Assembly: GCA_009691525.1 (NCBI GenBank)
Contig: SICG01000024.1
Location: 1-37,195 of the forward strand
Reading direction: 5' to 3'
Origin: Candidatus Latescibacterota bacterium
GTDB lineage: Bacteria; Latescibacterota; UBA2968; UBA8231
Length of the DNA stretch: 37,195 bases
Shown here: piece by piece, positions 25,243 to 37,195 of the stretch
How positions within the stretch are numbered: position 1 is the stretch's first letter
Layout: each line of letters opens with the position of its first letter
The notes under the pieces: model-generated
The model's input: only the letters and a program-made list of their open reading frames with translations
Databases searched by the model: none
Told to the model about the DNA's origin: nothing
Made by a program: the position numbers and the translations under genes

Positions 25243-26507
25243 ATGCTGAAATACCCCTTGCCCGCCCTGGGCCTAGGTTTGGCGTTGTTTTTTTCTTTTG
25301 TCAACCATTTAGCAGCCCAGCCGCTCACCCAGGCCCAACTCATCCAGTTGGCCTTAGAACACAACCCCCGGATCAGGGCCGCTCAAAAGACGTGGGAGGC
25401 CGCCCGTGCCCGCATCTGGCCGGCGCGCATGCTCCCCGATCCAGAACTTTCTTTTGAATACGAAGCCCTGCCGGAGGCCCCAAGCCTGAGTCGTTTCGGC
25501 GAGCGCAGCATTGGGGTTGCGCAGACCCTGGAGTTCCCCGCCAGGCCCTACCTGCGAGGCCAGATCGCTGCCCAGGAAGCCCAGGTCGCCGAGTTAGAGT
25601 ACGAGGCGGTCCGCACCGAGGTGGCTGCCGAGGTGGCACAGGCCTGCGGCAGGCTCTGGGCCGGCCAGCGCCGGCTGGGATACGCCGAGGAGAGCCTCCG
25701 CCTAGCCACTGAATTCCGCGACCGGACCTTGGTGCGGGTGGACGCTGGGGATGCGGCGCGGGCAGAGCTGCTCAGGGCTGTGGTGGAGGCCGGGCGGGCT
25801 GAAGTGGGAAAGGCCACTGCCCAGCAGCAATTGCGCCAGGCCAGGGCGGTGCTGAATACCCTCTTGAACCAGGATTTATCCATTCCCATAGAATTGAGCG
25901 AGAACCTGAACTACACCCCGGTGGCCTTTGACCTCCAGGATCTGCAGCAACAGGCGTTGGTGCATCGGCCAGATTTGCAAGGTTTCCGCGCCCACCTGAA
26001 GGGGACAGTGGGCACGCAGCGCCTGGCTACCTATGCCCTGGTTCCCGATCTCAACCTGGGCATGGCCAGTCAGAAAATCCGGGGAGAAGGGGACTTTTGG
26101 AAGGCCGGCCTCAGCCTGAGGGTGCCGCTGTGGGCCTGGGGCAAACAAAGGGGGGAAATCGCCTCGGCCAGGGCCGGGGTGGCCCGTGCCCAGGCCGAAG
26201 AACTTGCAGCCCGTAACCAGGTGCTCCTGGAGGTCCTGGGGGCGTTCCTGAAAGTAGAAATCACTCAGCATCAACTCCAGCTCTACCGCGACAGGGTGTT
26301 GCCCAGTGCCGAGGAAGCGTACCGGTACGTGCGGCGGCGGTACGACGAAGGCGGGGCGAGTTACCTGGAGGTCATCGATGCGGGCCGGACCCTGGCGGAG
26401 GTGCGCACGGCATGGGTAGAAATCCAACTGGACTACCATATCGGCATTACAGATTTGACCAAGGCCATCGGCGGGAACCAGAGAGATAAAAAAAAGGAGG
26501 AGACCCG

Positions 26508-26511
<4 letters not shown>
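25243..26511 (+). CDS. czcC: CzcC-type outer-membrane efflux channel (TolC family)
   Basis: 422 residues. Signal peptide LPALGLGLALFFSFVNHLAAQP, then two OEP repeats: LTQAQLIQLALEHNPRIRAAQKTWEAARAR, SIGVAQTLEFPARPYLRGQIAAQEA, and in the second half YALVPDLNLGMASQKIRGEGDFWKAGLSLRVPLW. A short charged tail (QRDKKKEETR) ends the protein. It provides the outer-membrane duct for the CzcBA pump encoded next; its stop overlaps the GTG start of the adaptor gene. It has the same architecture as the cusC product at 19208 but clearly diverged sequence, so it is not a recent duplicate. Confidence 0.9.
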
Positions 26512-31204
<4,693 letters not shown>

Positions 31205-31213
31205 TGGCATGGC

Positions 31214-31258
31214 TGTTTCACTCGTCTGAAGTCCAGCAGGGGTTTCCCTACTGAAACA
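31214..31258. terminator. Nested inverted repeats between convergent czcA and nth
   Basis: TGTTTCA (31214-31220) pairs with TGAAACA (31252-31258). Inside it CAGCAGGG (31234-31241) pairs with CCCTACTG (31246-31253) with one mismatch and a GTTT loop. The inner stem overlaps the nth stop codon. Its position between converging genes suggests a shared terminator; no U-tract is present. Confidence 0.42.
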
Positions 31259-31898
31259 ATTCCCGACGACCCACCTGGCTGCACAGGGGGCAGGCGCGGG
31301 GATCGTGGCCCCGGGCCGGGCAGTGTTCGCGCCCGAAGTAAATGATTTGCAGATGAAGGCGGTTCCAGCGGTCCTTGGGAAATAGGCGTTTGAGGTCCTT
31401 TTCGGTCTGGACCACGTTTTTGCCGCTGGAAAGACCCCAACGCCAGGCCAGGCGGTGGATATGGGTATCCACCGGAAAGGTGGGTTCGCCAAAGGCCTGG
31501 GCCAGGACCACCTGGGCAGTTTTGTGCCCGACTCCGGGCAGGGCTTCCAGTTCCACGAGGGTGCGGGGAACCTGTCCCTGGTGGTCCACGGCAATCAGCC
31601 GCGACAGTTCGCGGATGGCCCGGGCTTTTTGCGGGGCCAGGCCGCAGGGTCTGATTATAGCTTGGATGGCCTCGACCGGGAGTTCGGCCATCTCCTGGGG
31701 GGTGCAGGCGCGGGCAAAAAGAGCCGGGGTGACCTGGTTGACGCGCAAATCGGTACACTGGGCCGAGAGCACCACGGCCACCAGCAGGGTATAGGGGTCC
31801 TGGTGGCGCAGTGGAATAGGCGGCTCCGGGTACAGGGCGTCGAGGGTGTCGAGGATGAGAGGGATTACCAGGGGGGTGAACGCGGATTCGGTGGGCAT
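31248..31898 (-). CDS. nth: Endonuclease III (DNA glycosylase/AP lyase)
   Basis: 216 residues; removes oxidised pyrimidines and cleaves the resulting abasic site. The helix-hairpin-helix LPGVGHKTAQVV carries catalytic Lys126 and VDTHIHRLAWRWGL carries catalytic Asp144, followed by the end of the glycosylase fold. The C-terminal cluster motif is atypical: HCPARGHDPRACPLCSQ has Cys193, Cys203 and Cys206 with a 9-residue first spacing and no fourth Cys. The usual C-x6-C-x2-C-x5-C [4Fe-4S] pattern is therefore not met. The cluster may be lost or use another ligand. It is monocistronic, divergent from the exported protein at 32006. Confidence 0.93.
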   Translation of the reverse strand: MPTESAFTPLVIPLILDTLDALYPEPPIPLRHQDPYTLLVAVVLSAQCTDLRVNQVTPALFARACTPQEMAELPVEAIQAIIRPCGLAPQKARAIRELSRLIAVDHQGQVPRTLVELEALPGVGHKTAQVVLAQAFGEPTFPVDTHIHRLAWRWGLSSGKNVVQTEKDLKRLFPKDRWNRLHLQIIYFGREHCPARGHDPRACPLCSQVGRRELFQ

Positions 31899-31952
31899 GG
31901 GCTTAAAAAGTTATATTCAGGCGGGCCGGCGTGCAACTTTCTGCCCGGCCTT

Positions 31953-31979
31953 CGGGTCTATATATCGGGTCGATATATA
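31953..31979. promoter_or_regulatory. AT-rich palindrome and tandem 13-mers in divergent promoter
   Basis: TATATATCG (31959-31967) and CGATATATA (31971-31979) form a perfect dyad around GGT. The same bases form two tandem 13-nt copies, CGGGTC(T/G)ATATAT at 31953-31965 and 31966-31978, differing at one position. The site lies between nth (-) and the exported-protein gene (+), about 26 nt from the latter's ATG, so it probably overlaps that promoter. Confidence 0.5.
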
Positions 31980-32005
31980 AGTTGTCGTCCTCCGAAAGGA
32001 TATAG

Positions 32006-32536
32006 ATGCTGCCCTTCCTGCTGCTCTTCTCCCTGTGCGGCACCCTAGAGGCCATCACTCTATTGCGCTTCGACCTGGAGGCGCTGGCCCGCACCGCTAT
32101 CTGTGTTATTGTCGGCACCTGCACCGTGTCCCAGACTGAGATTATCGCCGGGCAACCCTATACCCAGCTTACCTTTGAGGTGGGTGAGGTCGTCAAAGGC
32201 CAAGCGGGTGCTAGCCTGAAAGTGTGCCTGCCCGGCGGTGAGTATCGGGGCCGGCAGCTCCACCTGGCCGGCATGCCCCAGTTTGCTCCCGGGGAGGAGG
32301 TGGTGCTTTTCCTCACCGAACCGGACTGGCTGGGCCACCCCTGGCCGGTGGGGTTGAGTCAGGGGAAGTTCCGGGTGCAGCGGGACGCGGCCGCCAAACT
32401 TCGGGTGCGCCAGGATGCCGGGGAGGCCCGGCTGCACGGAGGCCAGGGCGCCAGCCTGGACGAGATGGAGCTGGAGGAGTTTCTCTCGCGGGTACGCCGG
32501 CTGGCAAAGGAAGGTCCGGGGGATGCGCAGCGTTAG
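32006..32536 (+). CDS. Small exported protein, unrecognised family
   Basis: 176 residues. Signal peptide MLPFLLLFSLCGTLEA, then a beta-rich region with VIVGTCTVSQTEIIAGQPYTQLTFEVGEVVKGQ, LPGGEYRGRQLHLAGMPQFAPGEEVVLFL and a charged helical C-terminus (LDEMELEEFLSRVRRLAKE). I cannot name the family; the 'secreted protein with Y/T-rich strand, lPGG and FxpGEevvlfL' layout recurs beside matrixin-type metalloproteases, as here. GAAAGGA lies 5 nt before the ATG. The gene overlaps the start of the metalloprotease gene by 14 nt, so the two are very probably translated together. It could be a chaperone, inhibitor or partner of the protease; that is a guess from position. Confidence 0.75.
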   Translation: MLPFLLLFSLCGTLEAITLLRFDLEALARTAICVIVGTCTVSQTEIIAGQPYTQLTFEVGEVVKGQAGASLKVCLPGGEYRGRQLHLAGMPQFAPGEEVVLFLTEPDWLGHPWPVGLSQGKFRVQRDAAAKLRVRQDAGEARLHGGQGASLDEMELEEFLSRVRRLAKEGPGDAQR

Positions 32537-33527
32537 TGCGCTGGTCTGGCTGCTGCTGTGGGGGGCATTGCCGGCCCGGGCCTTTCTTATTCAGACCTTC
32601 GACAGCGCCCGGGGTCCGGTGCGGGTGGCCTGGAAGAACCCGGAAAAAATAAACTACGTCCTCGACCGCGCTGGTTCCGACGATCTGCCCGCTGATTCGG
32701 TGCAGCGCATCCTGCGCGAGAGCTTTGCGGTGTGGACGGCGGTGCCTGGTTCTCGGGTGATCTTTGTCGACAAGGGACTGGTGGAGGTAGAGGCTCCATC
32801 CGGTGACGACCGGGTCAATGTCGTAGTCTTCGATGAGACCGGCGAATGGCTGCAGGCACCCCGGGGGACAGGCATCATCGCCCTGACCCGCATCGACTCC
32901 AACTCGCTGACCGGCGAGATCAGCGACGCCGATATTATCTTCAATGGCCGCGACTTTCACTTTGGCCAGGGGCAACAGGCCAACCGCGTGGAACTCAAGG
33001 ATGTGGCAGTACACGAGATTGGCCACCTTATCGGTCTGGATCACACCCCTCTCGACGGCCCGGCCCAGATCCGCCCCACCATGATTCCCTACTACAGCGA
33101 CGACGGCCCGGGCGCTGCCTCCACCCTCGAGGCCGACGATCAGGCCGGGGCCAGCGTCCTTTACCCCAGTCCCAATTTCCTGGCGGGCGAAGCGAGGATA
33201 TCCGGCACGGTAAAGGACGCGCAGGGCCAGCCGCTCTTCGGGGCAGAGTTGACAGCAGAGAACATGGACACTGGCGAGCGGTACGGGACCCTGTCGGGCG
33301 CCTTTGCCACTGCCAAGAACCGCGGCGACTTTGTACTGCGCGGACTTTCTCCGGGCCAGTACCGGCTGCGACTGGAACCGGTGGCGGGACGGATCACCGC
33401 CGAGAACTTCGGCGGCATCTTCAGCGAATTGCCCACGGGGTTCCCCGCCGAGTACTACGACAATATCGCCGAACCAGCATGGGCTCAACTGCTCGTGCTG
33501 CGCTTGGGCCACAACTGGATGGCATAA
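32523..33527 (+). CDS. Matrixin-like zinc metalloprotease, N-terminal part of a frameshifted multidomain secreted protein
   Basis: The start at 32523 gives a signal peptide (SALVWLLLWGALPARAFL). A metzincin domain follows with HEIGHLIGLDHT (zinc His 164, 168, 174) and PTMIPYYS, the Met-turn. A carboxypeptidase-regulatory-like beta domain comes next (ARISGTVKDAQGQPLFGAELTA, about 220-300). The frame ends at 33527 as RLGHNWMA. One base earlier in phase the sequence continues as QLDGINFTTGLVLAGFPTLDP (to about 33680) and then, after another -1 shift, into the open frame at 33703-35067. Adding one C in ggccacaact (about 33507) and one C in gcccag (about 33681) gives a single protein of about 848 residues. 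An earlier ATG at 32415 would add no family sequence. Confidence 0.82.
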   Translation: MRSVSALVWLLLWGALPARAFLIQTFDSARGPVRVAWKNPEKINYVLDRAGSDDLPADSVQRILRESFAVWTAVPGSRVIFVDKGLVEVEAPSGDDRVNVVVFDETGEWLQAPRGTGIIALTRIDSNSLTGEISDADIIFNGRDFHFGQGQQANRVELKDVAVHEIGHLIGLDHTPLDGPAQIRPTMIPYYSDDGPGAASTLEADDQAGASVLYPSPNFLAGEARISGTVKDAQGQPLFGAELTAENMDTGERYGTLSGAFATAKNRGDFVLRGLSPGQYRLRLEPVAGRITAENFGGIFSELPTGFPAEYYDNIAEPAWAQLLVLRLGHNWMA

Positions 33528-33702
33528 ACTTCACCACCGGTTTGGTCCTTGCGGGTTTCCCCACCCTCGATCCCGATATGCTGCCAGGCAACACCCCCGA
33601 CGCCCAGGGTCCCTATACGGTCCGGTTGCGCTCCCAGGGCGCCGCACACGTGGTGCTTTCCTATCGCAGCGCGGCGGGCGCCCAGACCCGGAGAACATCA
33701 AC

Positions 33703-35067
33703 ATGAAAGCCCTGGGGCAGGGCCTGTACTCGGCCTCCATTCCAGGCCAGCCGACCGGTTCCCGCCTGAGTTACCAGACCCAGGCCCTGAACCGCCAGGG
33801 GCAGGCCACGGTTTATCCGGCGGCTGAACACTGGCTGGACTTGGAGGTGGTGGCTCTCAGTGGGGCACCGCTGCTTTTCAGCGCGGTGCGCGAAGCAGAT
33901 CTGGTCAGCGTCATCGATACCGGCAATGAGCGGGAGTTGGCCCGGGTCCCAGTGGGTGACGAACCCATCCAGGTGTTGCTGGCCCCGGATGGTCGCCGGC
34001 TCTACATCGCCAGCCTGGGATCAGGTCAGATCTATGTGGTCTCCACTGCCACCTTCCAGGTGGTGGACAAGATCGCAGTGGCCGCCCAGCCCCTGGACCT
34101 GGCCCTTTCCCCTGACGCCAAAACCCTGTACGTGACCAACTCTGGGGCCTCGTCCCTGACCGCCATCGGTCTGGCAGCGGGCACCACGCGGCGTTTCTTG
34201 CTGCCCCAGGTGCAGGACGGGCCGTACGGGGTGGCCGCCGCCCGCACCGGCCTCTACGTCGCCGACCTGAACAACAGTCGGGTGCTGGCCCTGGACCTGA
34301 ACGGCAAAGAAGCAGCCCGCATCTCGGTGCCAGCCCAGCCCCGCTCCCTGGCCCTGAGCCGGGATCTGCGGCGGCTCTATGTCACCAGCCTCAGCCGCAA
34401 CCAGCTCACAGTCATCGAGACCGCCCGCAACCGGGTGGTCCGATCGGTCCAGCTGCCGGTGAGCGGGACCTTTGCGGCAGCGGTCAGTCCGGATGGACGA
34501 CGCCTCTACCTGACCGCCCAGCAGGACAGTGCGGTGGTGATTGTGGATGTGCGGACCGAGACGGTGATCAAGACCCTGAAGGTGGGCGCCGATCCCCGGG
34601 CCATCTCTTTTTCCCCAGGTGGAGCCCAGGCCCTGGTCACCAGTTCGGGTGCCACCGAAATCGCGGTGATTTCGGTGGCTGGGGATTCCCTGATGCAGCG
34701 CTACGCTGCCGGGCAGGGGTTGCGCGGCATTGCGGTGGCGCCGGCGCCGCGGCAGAGCGTTGCCGGCCTGCAAGCGGAGGTTCCGGCTGTTGGCTTGCTG
34801 CTGGATCCCGGGGCTCCCAATCCCGTCAATTCGGCCACTCAGATCACCTACACCCTGGCGGCAGCGGGCCCGGTGGAACTGGGGGTGTACAATATCCTCG
34901 GCCAGCAAGTACGCCTGCTGGTCGGCCAGTCGTTGGCAGCCGGCCGGCACCAGATGGTCTGGGACGGGAGGGACCACGAAGGCCGGGAGGCCGCCAGTGG
35001 GATCTACCTGGTGGTGCTGCGTTCGGGAGGGCTGCAGGTGGCACAGAAGATCCTGTTGCTCCGCTGA
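33703..35067 (+). CDS. YVTN/NHL-like beta-propeller with C-terminal sorting domain, C-terminal part of the same frameshifted gene
   Basis: Drawn from the first ATG (33703), but this is probably not a true start; it continues the metalloprotease reading from 32523. ALGQGLYSASIPGQPTG leads into about seven propeller repeats of the YVTN type, with VSVIDTGNERELARVPVG, LAPDGRRLYIASLGSGQIYV and LSPDAKTLYVTNSG. The last 80 residues form an FlgD-like/type IX-like C-terminal domain (LGVYNILGQQVRLLVGQSLAAG, ASGIYLVVLRSG, QKILLLR). This architecture indicates export to the cell surface with a protein- or glycan-binding propeller. No type IX machinery gene is in the window, so the export route is unproven. 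Confidence 0.8.
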   Translation: MKALGQGLYSASIPGQPTGSRLSYQTQALNRQGQATVYPAAEHWLDLEVVALSGAPLLFSAVREADLVSVIDTGNERELARVPVGDEPIQVLLAPDGRRLYIASLGSGQIYVVSTATFQVVDKIAVAAQPLDLALSPDAKTLYVTNSGASSLTAIGLAAGTTRRFLLPQVQDGPYGVAAARTGLYVADLNNSRVLALDLNGKEAARISVPAQPRSLALSRDLRRLYVTSLSRNQLTVIETARNRVVRSVQLPVSGTFAAAVSPDGRRLYLTAQQDSAVVIVDVRTETVIKTLKVGADPRAISFSPGGAQALVTSSGATEIAVISVAGDSLMQRYAAGQGLRGIAVAPAPRQSVAGLQAEVPAVGLLLDPGAPNPVNSATQITYTLAAAGPVELGVYNILGQQVRLLVGQSLAAGRHQMVWDGRDHEGREAASGIYLVVLRSGGLQVAQKILLLR

Positions 35068-35096
35068 AACTCGTGCATCGCCTCAGTTTTGCATGG

Positions 35097-35129
35097 CTAC
35101 TGGGCAGCAGGTAGAGGATACTCTTTTTT
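35097..35129 (+). terminator. Weak hairpin plus T6 after the sorting-domain gene
   Basis: CTACTG and CAGGTAG pair with one bulge around GGCAG, and TTTTTT follows about 10 nt later (35124-35129). It is weak, but placed 30 nt after the stop. The T-run overlaps the -35 of the next promoter. Confidence 0.3.
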
Positions 35130-35156
35130 GACACTGTGGACCAGCTAGTTGATAGT
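35128..35156 (+). promoter_or_regulatory. Sigma-70-like promoter for the 35250 gene
   Basis: TTGACA (35128-35133) is a perfect -35. After a 17-nt spacer comes GATAGT (35151-35156), matching TATAAT at four positions. It lies about 95 nt before the ATG at 35250, leaving a leader of about 85 nt. Confidence 0.45.
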
Positions 35157-35249
35157 CTAGATTAAAGCCTGATAGCAGGTCCCCGGGAAAGTCGCCCAGT
35201 GATATCGGAGACGATTCCCCTTGTTCATCGCATGAGAGAGGAAGGTGTT

Positions 35250-35903
35250 ATGCCTGGGTTGTGGATCGCTTCGGTGTTCATCGTTCTGGCCCTGGAGGGA
35301 GCCCCCGCAGCGGCTGTTTCCCTCAGCACCACCCCCAGCCCCGAGTTGGTCGGGCCTGACACCTTGGTGATCGGAGCCGACATCCAGGTCGCTGCACCGA
35401 TGGAGGGGGATTCGCAGCAGTCCCCTTGGGCGGCTGACTCCCTCTCCCAAAGCGCGGTCGAGCCGGTCCCCTCCCTCCTTCCTCCTCCTCCAGTGCCGCT
35501 CCCCTCGCCGACCCCTGGGTATCTGCCCAAAAGGAGCAGCTTTGCCGCCCAACGCCGCGGGTATTTCACCCCCCGCACGCTGTGGGCTGCGGGTTACCTG
35601 GGGGGCAGTTTCCTGCTCTACAACCGGGGCAGCAACTACCGGGACAAGGCCGATGATTTTTACGCCCTTTACCAGCAGCCAGAGTCCGATCCCGCAGAGA
35701 TCGAGGCGTACTACCAACGGACCACCACCCAGGATACCAAAGGCCAGGTCTGCTGGGCGCTGAGCGCCGCCCTGGCGATCAACGGCCTGCGCCTGCTCTT
35801 CGCCCACGAAACCGAAGTGGTCTCCTCCGAGGTGTCCCGGCCCTCCCTGCAAATGATCCTGGCTCCCCCAAGCCTTCAACTGCGAGTGCGGAAATGGCTA
35901 TGA
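35250..35903 (+). CDS. Exported/membrane protein of unknown function with Pro-rich linker
   Basis: 217 residues from the ATG at 35250, chosen because GAGAGGAAGG precedes it and the signal peptide (PGLWIASVFIVLALEGAPAAA) begins there. A Ser/Pro-rich segment follows (LLPPPPVPLPSPTPG), then a small domain with RGYFTPRTLWAAGYLGGSFLLYNRGSNYRDKADDFYALYQQPESD and CWALSAALAINGLRLLF, two possible membrane-associated helices. The second half recalls DUF5683-type proteins of the FCB group, but I am not sure. The stop overlaps the start of the FN3 lipoprotein, so the two are probably one operon. Function unknown. Confidence 0.7.
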   Translation: MPGLWIASVFIVLALEGAPAAAVSLSTTPSPELVGPDTLVIGADIQVAAPMEGDSQQSPWAADSLSQSAVEPVPSLLPPPPVPLPSPTPGYLPKRSSFAAQRRGYFTPRTLWAAGYLGGSFLLYNRGSNYRDKADDFYALYQQPESDPAEIEAYYQRTTTQDTKGQVCWALSAALAINGLRLLFAHETEVVSSEVSRPSLQMILAPPSLQLRVRKWL

Positions 35904-37195
35904 AACAACTGTCATCTGTTCTGGCGCTGAGTGGTGTAATGCTGCTCTTAGGTCTTAGTTGCGATCGAGAGCGCAGCAATCCTATGGATCCCCAGTCCGA
36001 GTTAGGCCGCGAGCTGGTGTCCACCCCCAAGGGGCTGAGCGTCGAGCCGGGTATTGGTTTCATCCGTCTGGGCTGGGAGCCTGTCGTCAGTCAACGTCTG
36101 GCCGGGTATGCGCTTTTCCGCGCCGAGCAGTCCAACGGCCAGTATCGGTTGGTCCACGGCGAAGGGGATACCACCCTGCAGATCACCACGGGAAAACTGG
36201 GCTTGGTGGATTCGCTCGATGCGTCGGGGAAGACGTTTTTCTACCGCATCGCCGCTGTGGATACCCTCGGGGTGCTCAGTCTGCGTTCGCCCTTTGTGGG
36301 GGCCACGGTGCTTGCAGATCACTCGCCGCCGGGGGCGCCGCAGAATATCTGGGTGGTGGCCGACCAAGGTCGTCCAGGGCGTCTGACAGTGAACTGGAGC
36401 GCCCCGGCCCGCGATGCCGACGGGGGCGAGTTGACTGGACTGGCGGGGTATGTGGTGCTGCGGTCCACCGTGGGTGGTTCGCTGATGCCGGTGGATACGG
36501 TCGATGCCCAAACCTTCCAGCATGTGGACGAGGGCCTGGAGATCGCCTCGGTCTATTCTTATACGGTGTTGGCCTTTGACCGGATCGGCAATGCCGGTCC
36601 GCTGGGAACCGGTAGCCAGGCGCGCACTGCCGGGGTCGCGGTGCCGGGTGGATTGGTGGTAGAGGGGGGTATAGGCACGGTGGCGGTGCGTTGGAGTGCG
36701 AGCGGGGAGGACGAGTTACAGGGGTATAACGTATATCGCTCGTTGCGTCCGGACCAGGGGTATACGCGGCTGGCCGGCTCGGAGGGCTTGAGCTTTACTA
36801 CGGGTCAGACGGTGTATGTGGACAGCGCGGTGGTGGGGGGGGAGATCTATTACTATGCAGTGACGGTGGTGACGGGAAACGGGGAGAGCAGCCGGTCGGT
36901 GTTTGCCGGGGCTCAGGTGGGCAAGGACCAGGCGGGCCCCGGGGCTCCGGTGGGGTTGGGTGGGGTGGGTGAAGAGGGGACCAGTGCGGTGGCTTTGCGG
37001 TGGAGTGCGCCGAGTCGGGATGCGGACGGCGGCTTGCTGACGGGGTTGAATTTTTATGTGGTGTATCGCAGCAAGGGGGATGGGGAGGGGTTGGTGCCGG
37101 TGGACACGGTGGGCTTAGAGGTGCGGGAGTATCGGGATGTGGGTTTGGAGGGGGGGGCGGTGTATTACTATGCGGTGAGTGGGGTGGATGGGTTG
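35900..37195 (+). CDS. FN3-repeat lipoprotein, truncated by window end
   Basis: The open frame runs off the window (432 codons from ATG 35900; an in-frame ATG at 35894 is the alternative). The start overlaps the previous stop (ATGA). A signal peptide ends in LLLGLSC (Cys21), a lipobox-like site with Asp at +2. About four fibronectin type III-like modules follow. Two are very alike: DADGGELTGLAGYVVLRS...PVDTVD...YSYTVLAFD and DADGGLLTGLNFYVVYRS...PVDTVG...YYYAVSGVD. Extracellular or periplasmic adhesion/scaffold function is likely. From about 36640 the codons become G-ending (GTG, GGG, TTG) where C-ending ones dominated before. No six-frame stop interrupts it. Confidence 0.82.
   Translation, partial: MKQLSSVLALSGVMLLLGLSCDRERSNPMDPQSELGRELVSTPKGLSVEPGIGFIRLGWEPVVSQRLAGYALFRAEQSNGQYRLVHGEGDTTLQITTGKLGLVDSLDASGKTFFYRIAAVDTLGVLSLRSPFVGATVLADHSPPGAPQNIWVVADQGRPGRLTVNWSAPARDADGGELTGLAGYVVLRSTVGGSLMPVDTVDAQTFQHVDEGLEIASVYSYTVLAFDRIGNAGPLGTGSQARTAGVAVPGGLVVEGGIGTVAVRWSASGEDELQGYNVYRSLRPDQGYTRLAGSEGLSFTTGQTVYVDSAVVGGEIYYYAVTVVTGNGESSRSVFAGAQVGKDQAGPGAPVGLGGVGEEGTSAVALRWSAPSRDADGGLLTGLNFYVVYRSKGDGEGLVPVDTVGLEVREYRDVGLEGGAVYYYAVSGVDGL

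Noticed and set aside
32415-32522. Earlier ATG for the metalloprotease gene
   Set aside because: The extension overlaps the upstream gene and would bury the signal peptide that begins at 32523.
32313-33512. 399-residue minus open frame opposite the metalloprotease
   Set aside because: The opposite strand contains the signal peptide and zinc motif; this frame has no family features.
35199-35249. Earlier ATG for the 35250 gene
   Set aside because: The ATG at 35250 has GAGAGGAAGG upstream and begins the signal peptide; the extension does not fit one.

Overview
This is a GC-rich, gene-dense bacterial window with no rRNA, tRNA, CRISPR array, insertion sequence or phage gene that I can see. Secreted proteins ending in an FlgD-like/type IX-like sorting domain, DUF4159, repeated FN3 lipoprotein modules and a set of enolase, PhyH, ceramidase-like and Gfo/Idh genes suggest an uncultured FCB-related or Latescibacterota/Poribacteria-like lineage. 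This placement is inference from gene content. The window length and the truncated genes at both ends are compatible with a fosmid-sized insert or metagenomic contig.

Layout. (1) 1-7845 (+): the 3' part of lon, a GlnD-type PII uridylyltransferase overlapping it by 4 nt, an enolase-superfamily protein, a PhyH dioxygenase carrying two frameshifts, and a membrane-anchored DUF4159 protein. (2) 7848-11421 (-): a second enolase-superfamily protein, a neutral-ceramidase-like protein and a Gfo/Idh/MocA oxidoreductase in one operon. (3) 11595-13975 (+): a Rieske domain fused to a long helical region I do not recognise, then the protoporphyrinogen oxidase HemJ. (4) 14131-31204: a metal-handling island. 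It has a CusABC-type exporter operon with small Cys-rich secreted proteins at each end (-), a CsoR/RcnR-type repressor with an RcnA-type exporter (-), a divergent ArsR-rhodanese fusion followed by a 5'-shortened sterol-desaturase-like gene (+), an ethylbenzene-dehydrogenase-like haem protein (-), and a CzcCBA-type operon with its own leader ORF (+). (5) 31248-31898 (-): endonuclease III. (6) 32006-37195 (+): secreted proteins, namely a small exported protein, a matrixin/beta-propeller/sorting-domain protein split by two frameshifts, a membrane protein and an FN3-repeat lipoprotein cut by the window end.

How it works together. Three metal exporters of different classes lie within about 17 kb: monovalent-type HME-RND, RcnA, and divalent-type HME-RND. 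They come with two sensor proteins and with operator-like dyads visible at the cus promoter, between csoR and arsR, and upstream of czc. The most interesting regulatory signal is a perfect 9-bp long-range inverted repeat. One arm starts 1 nt after the stop codon of the czc leader ORF and the other covers the czcC Shine-Dalgarno, an arrangement expected for translation-coupled control.

Quality note. Four genes carry six single-base frameshifts, all next to short G or C runs, where homologous reading continues in another frame. Either the sequence contains homopolymer indel errors or these genes are decaying. I treat the pieces as one gene each and say so in the entries.
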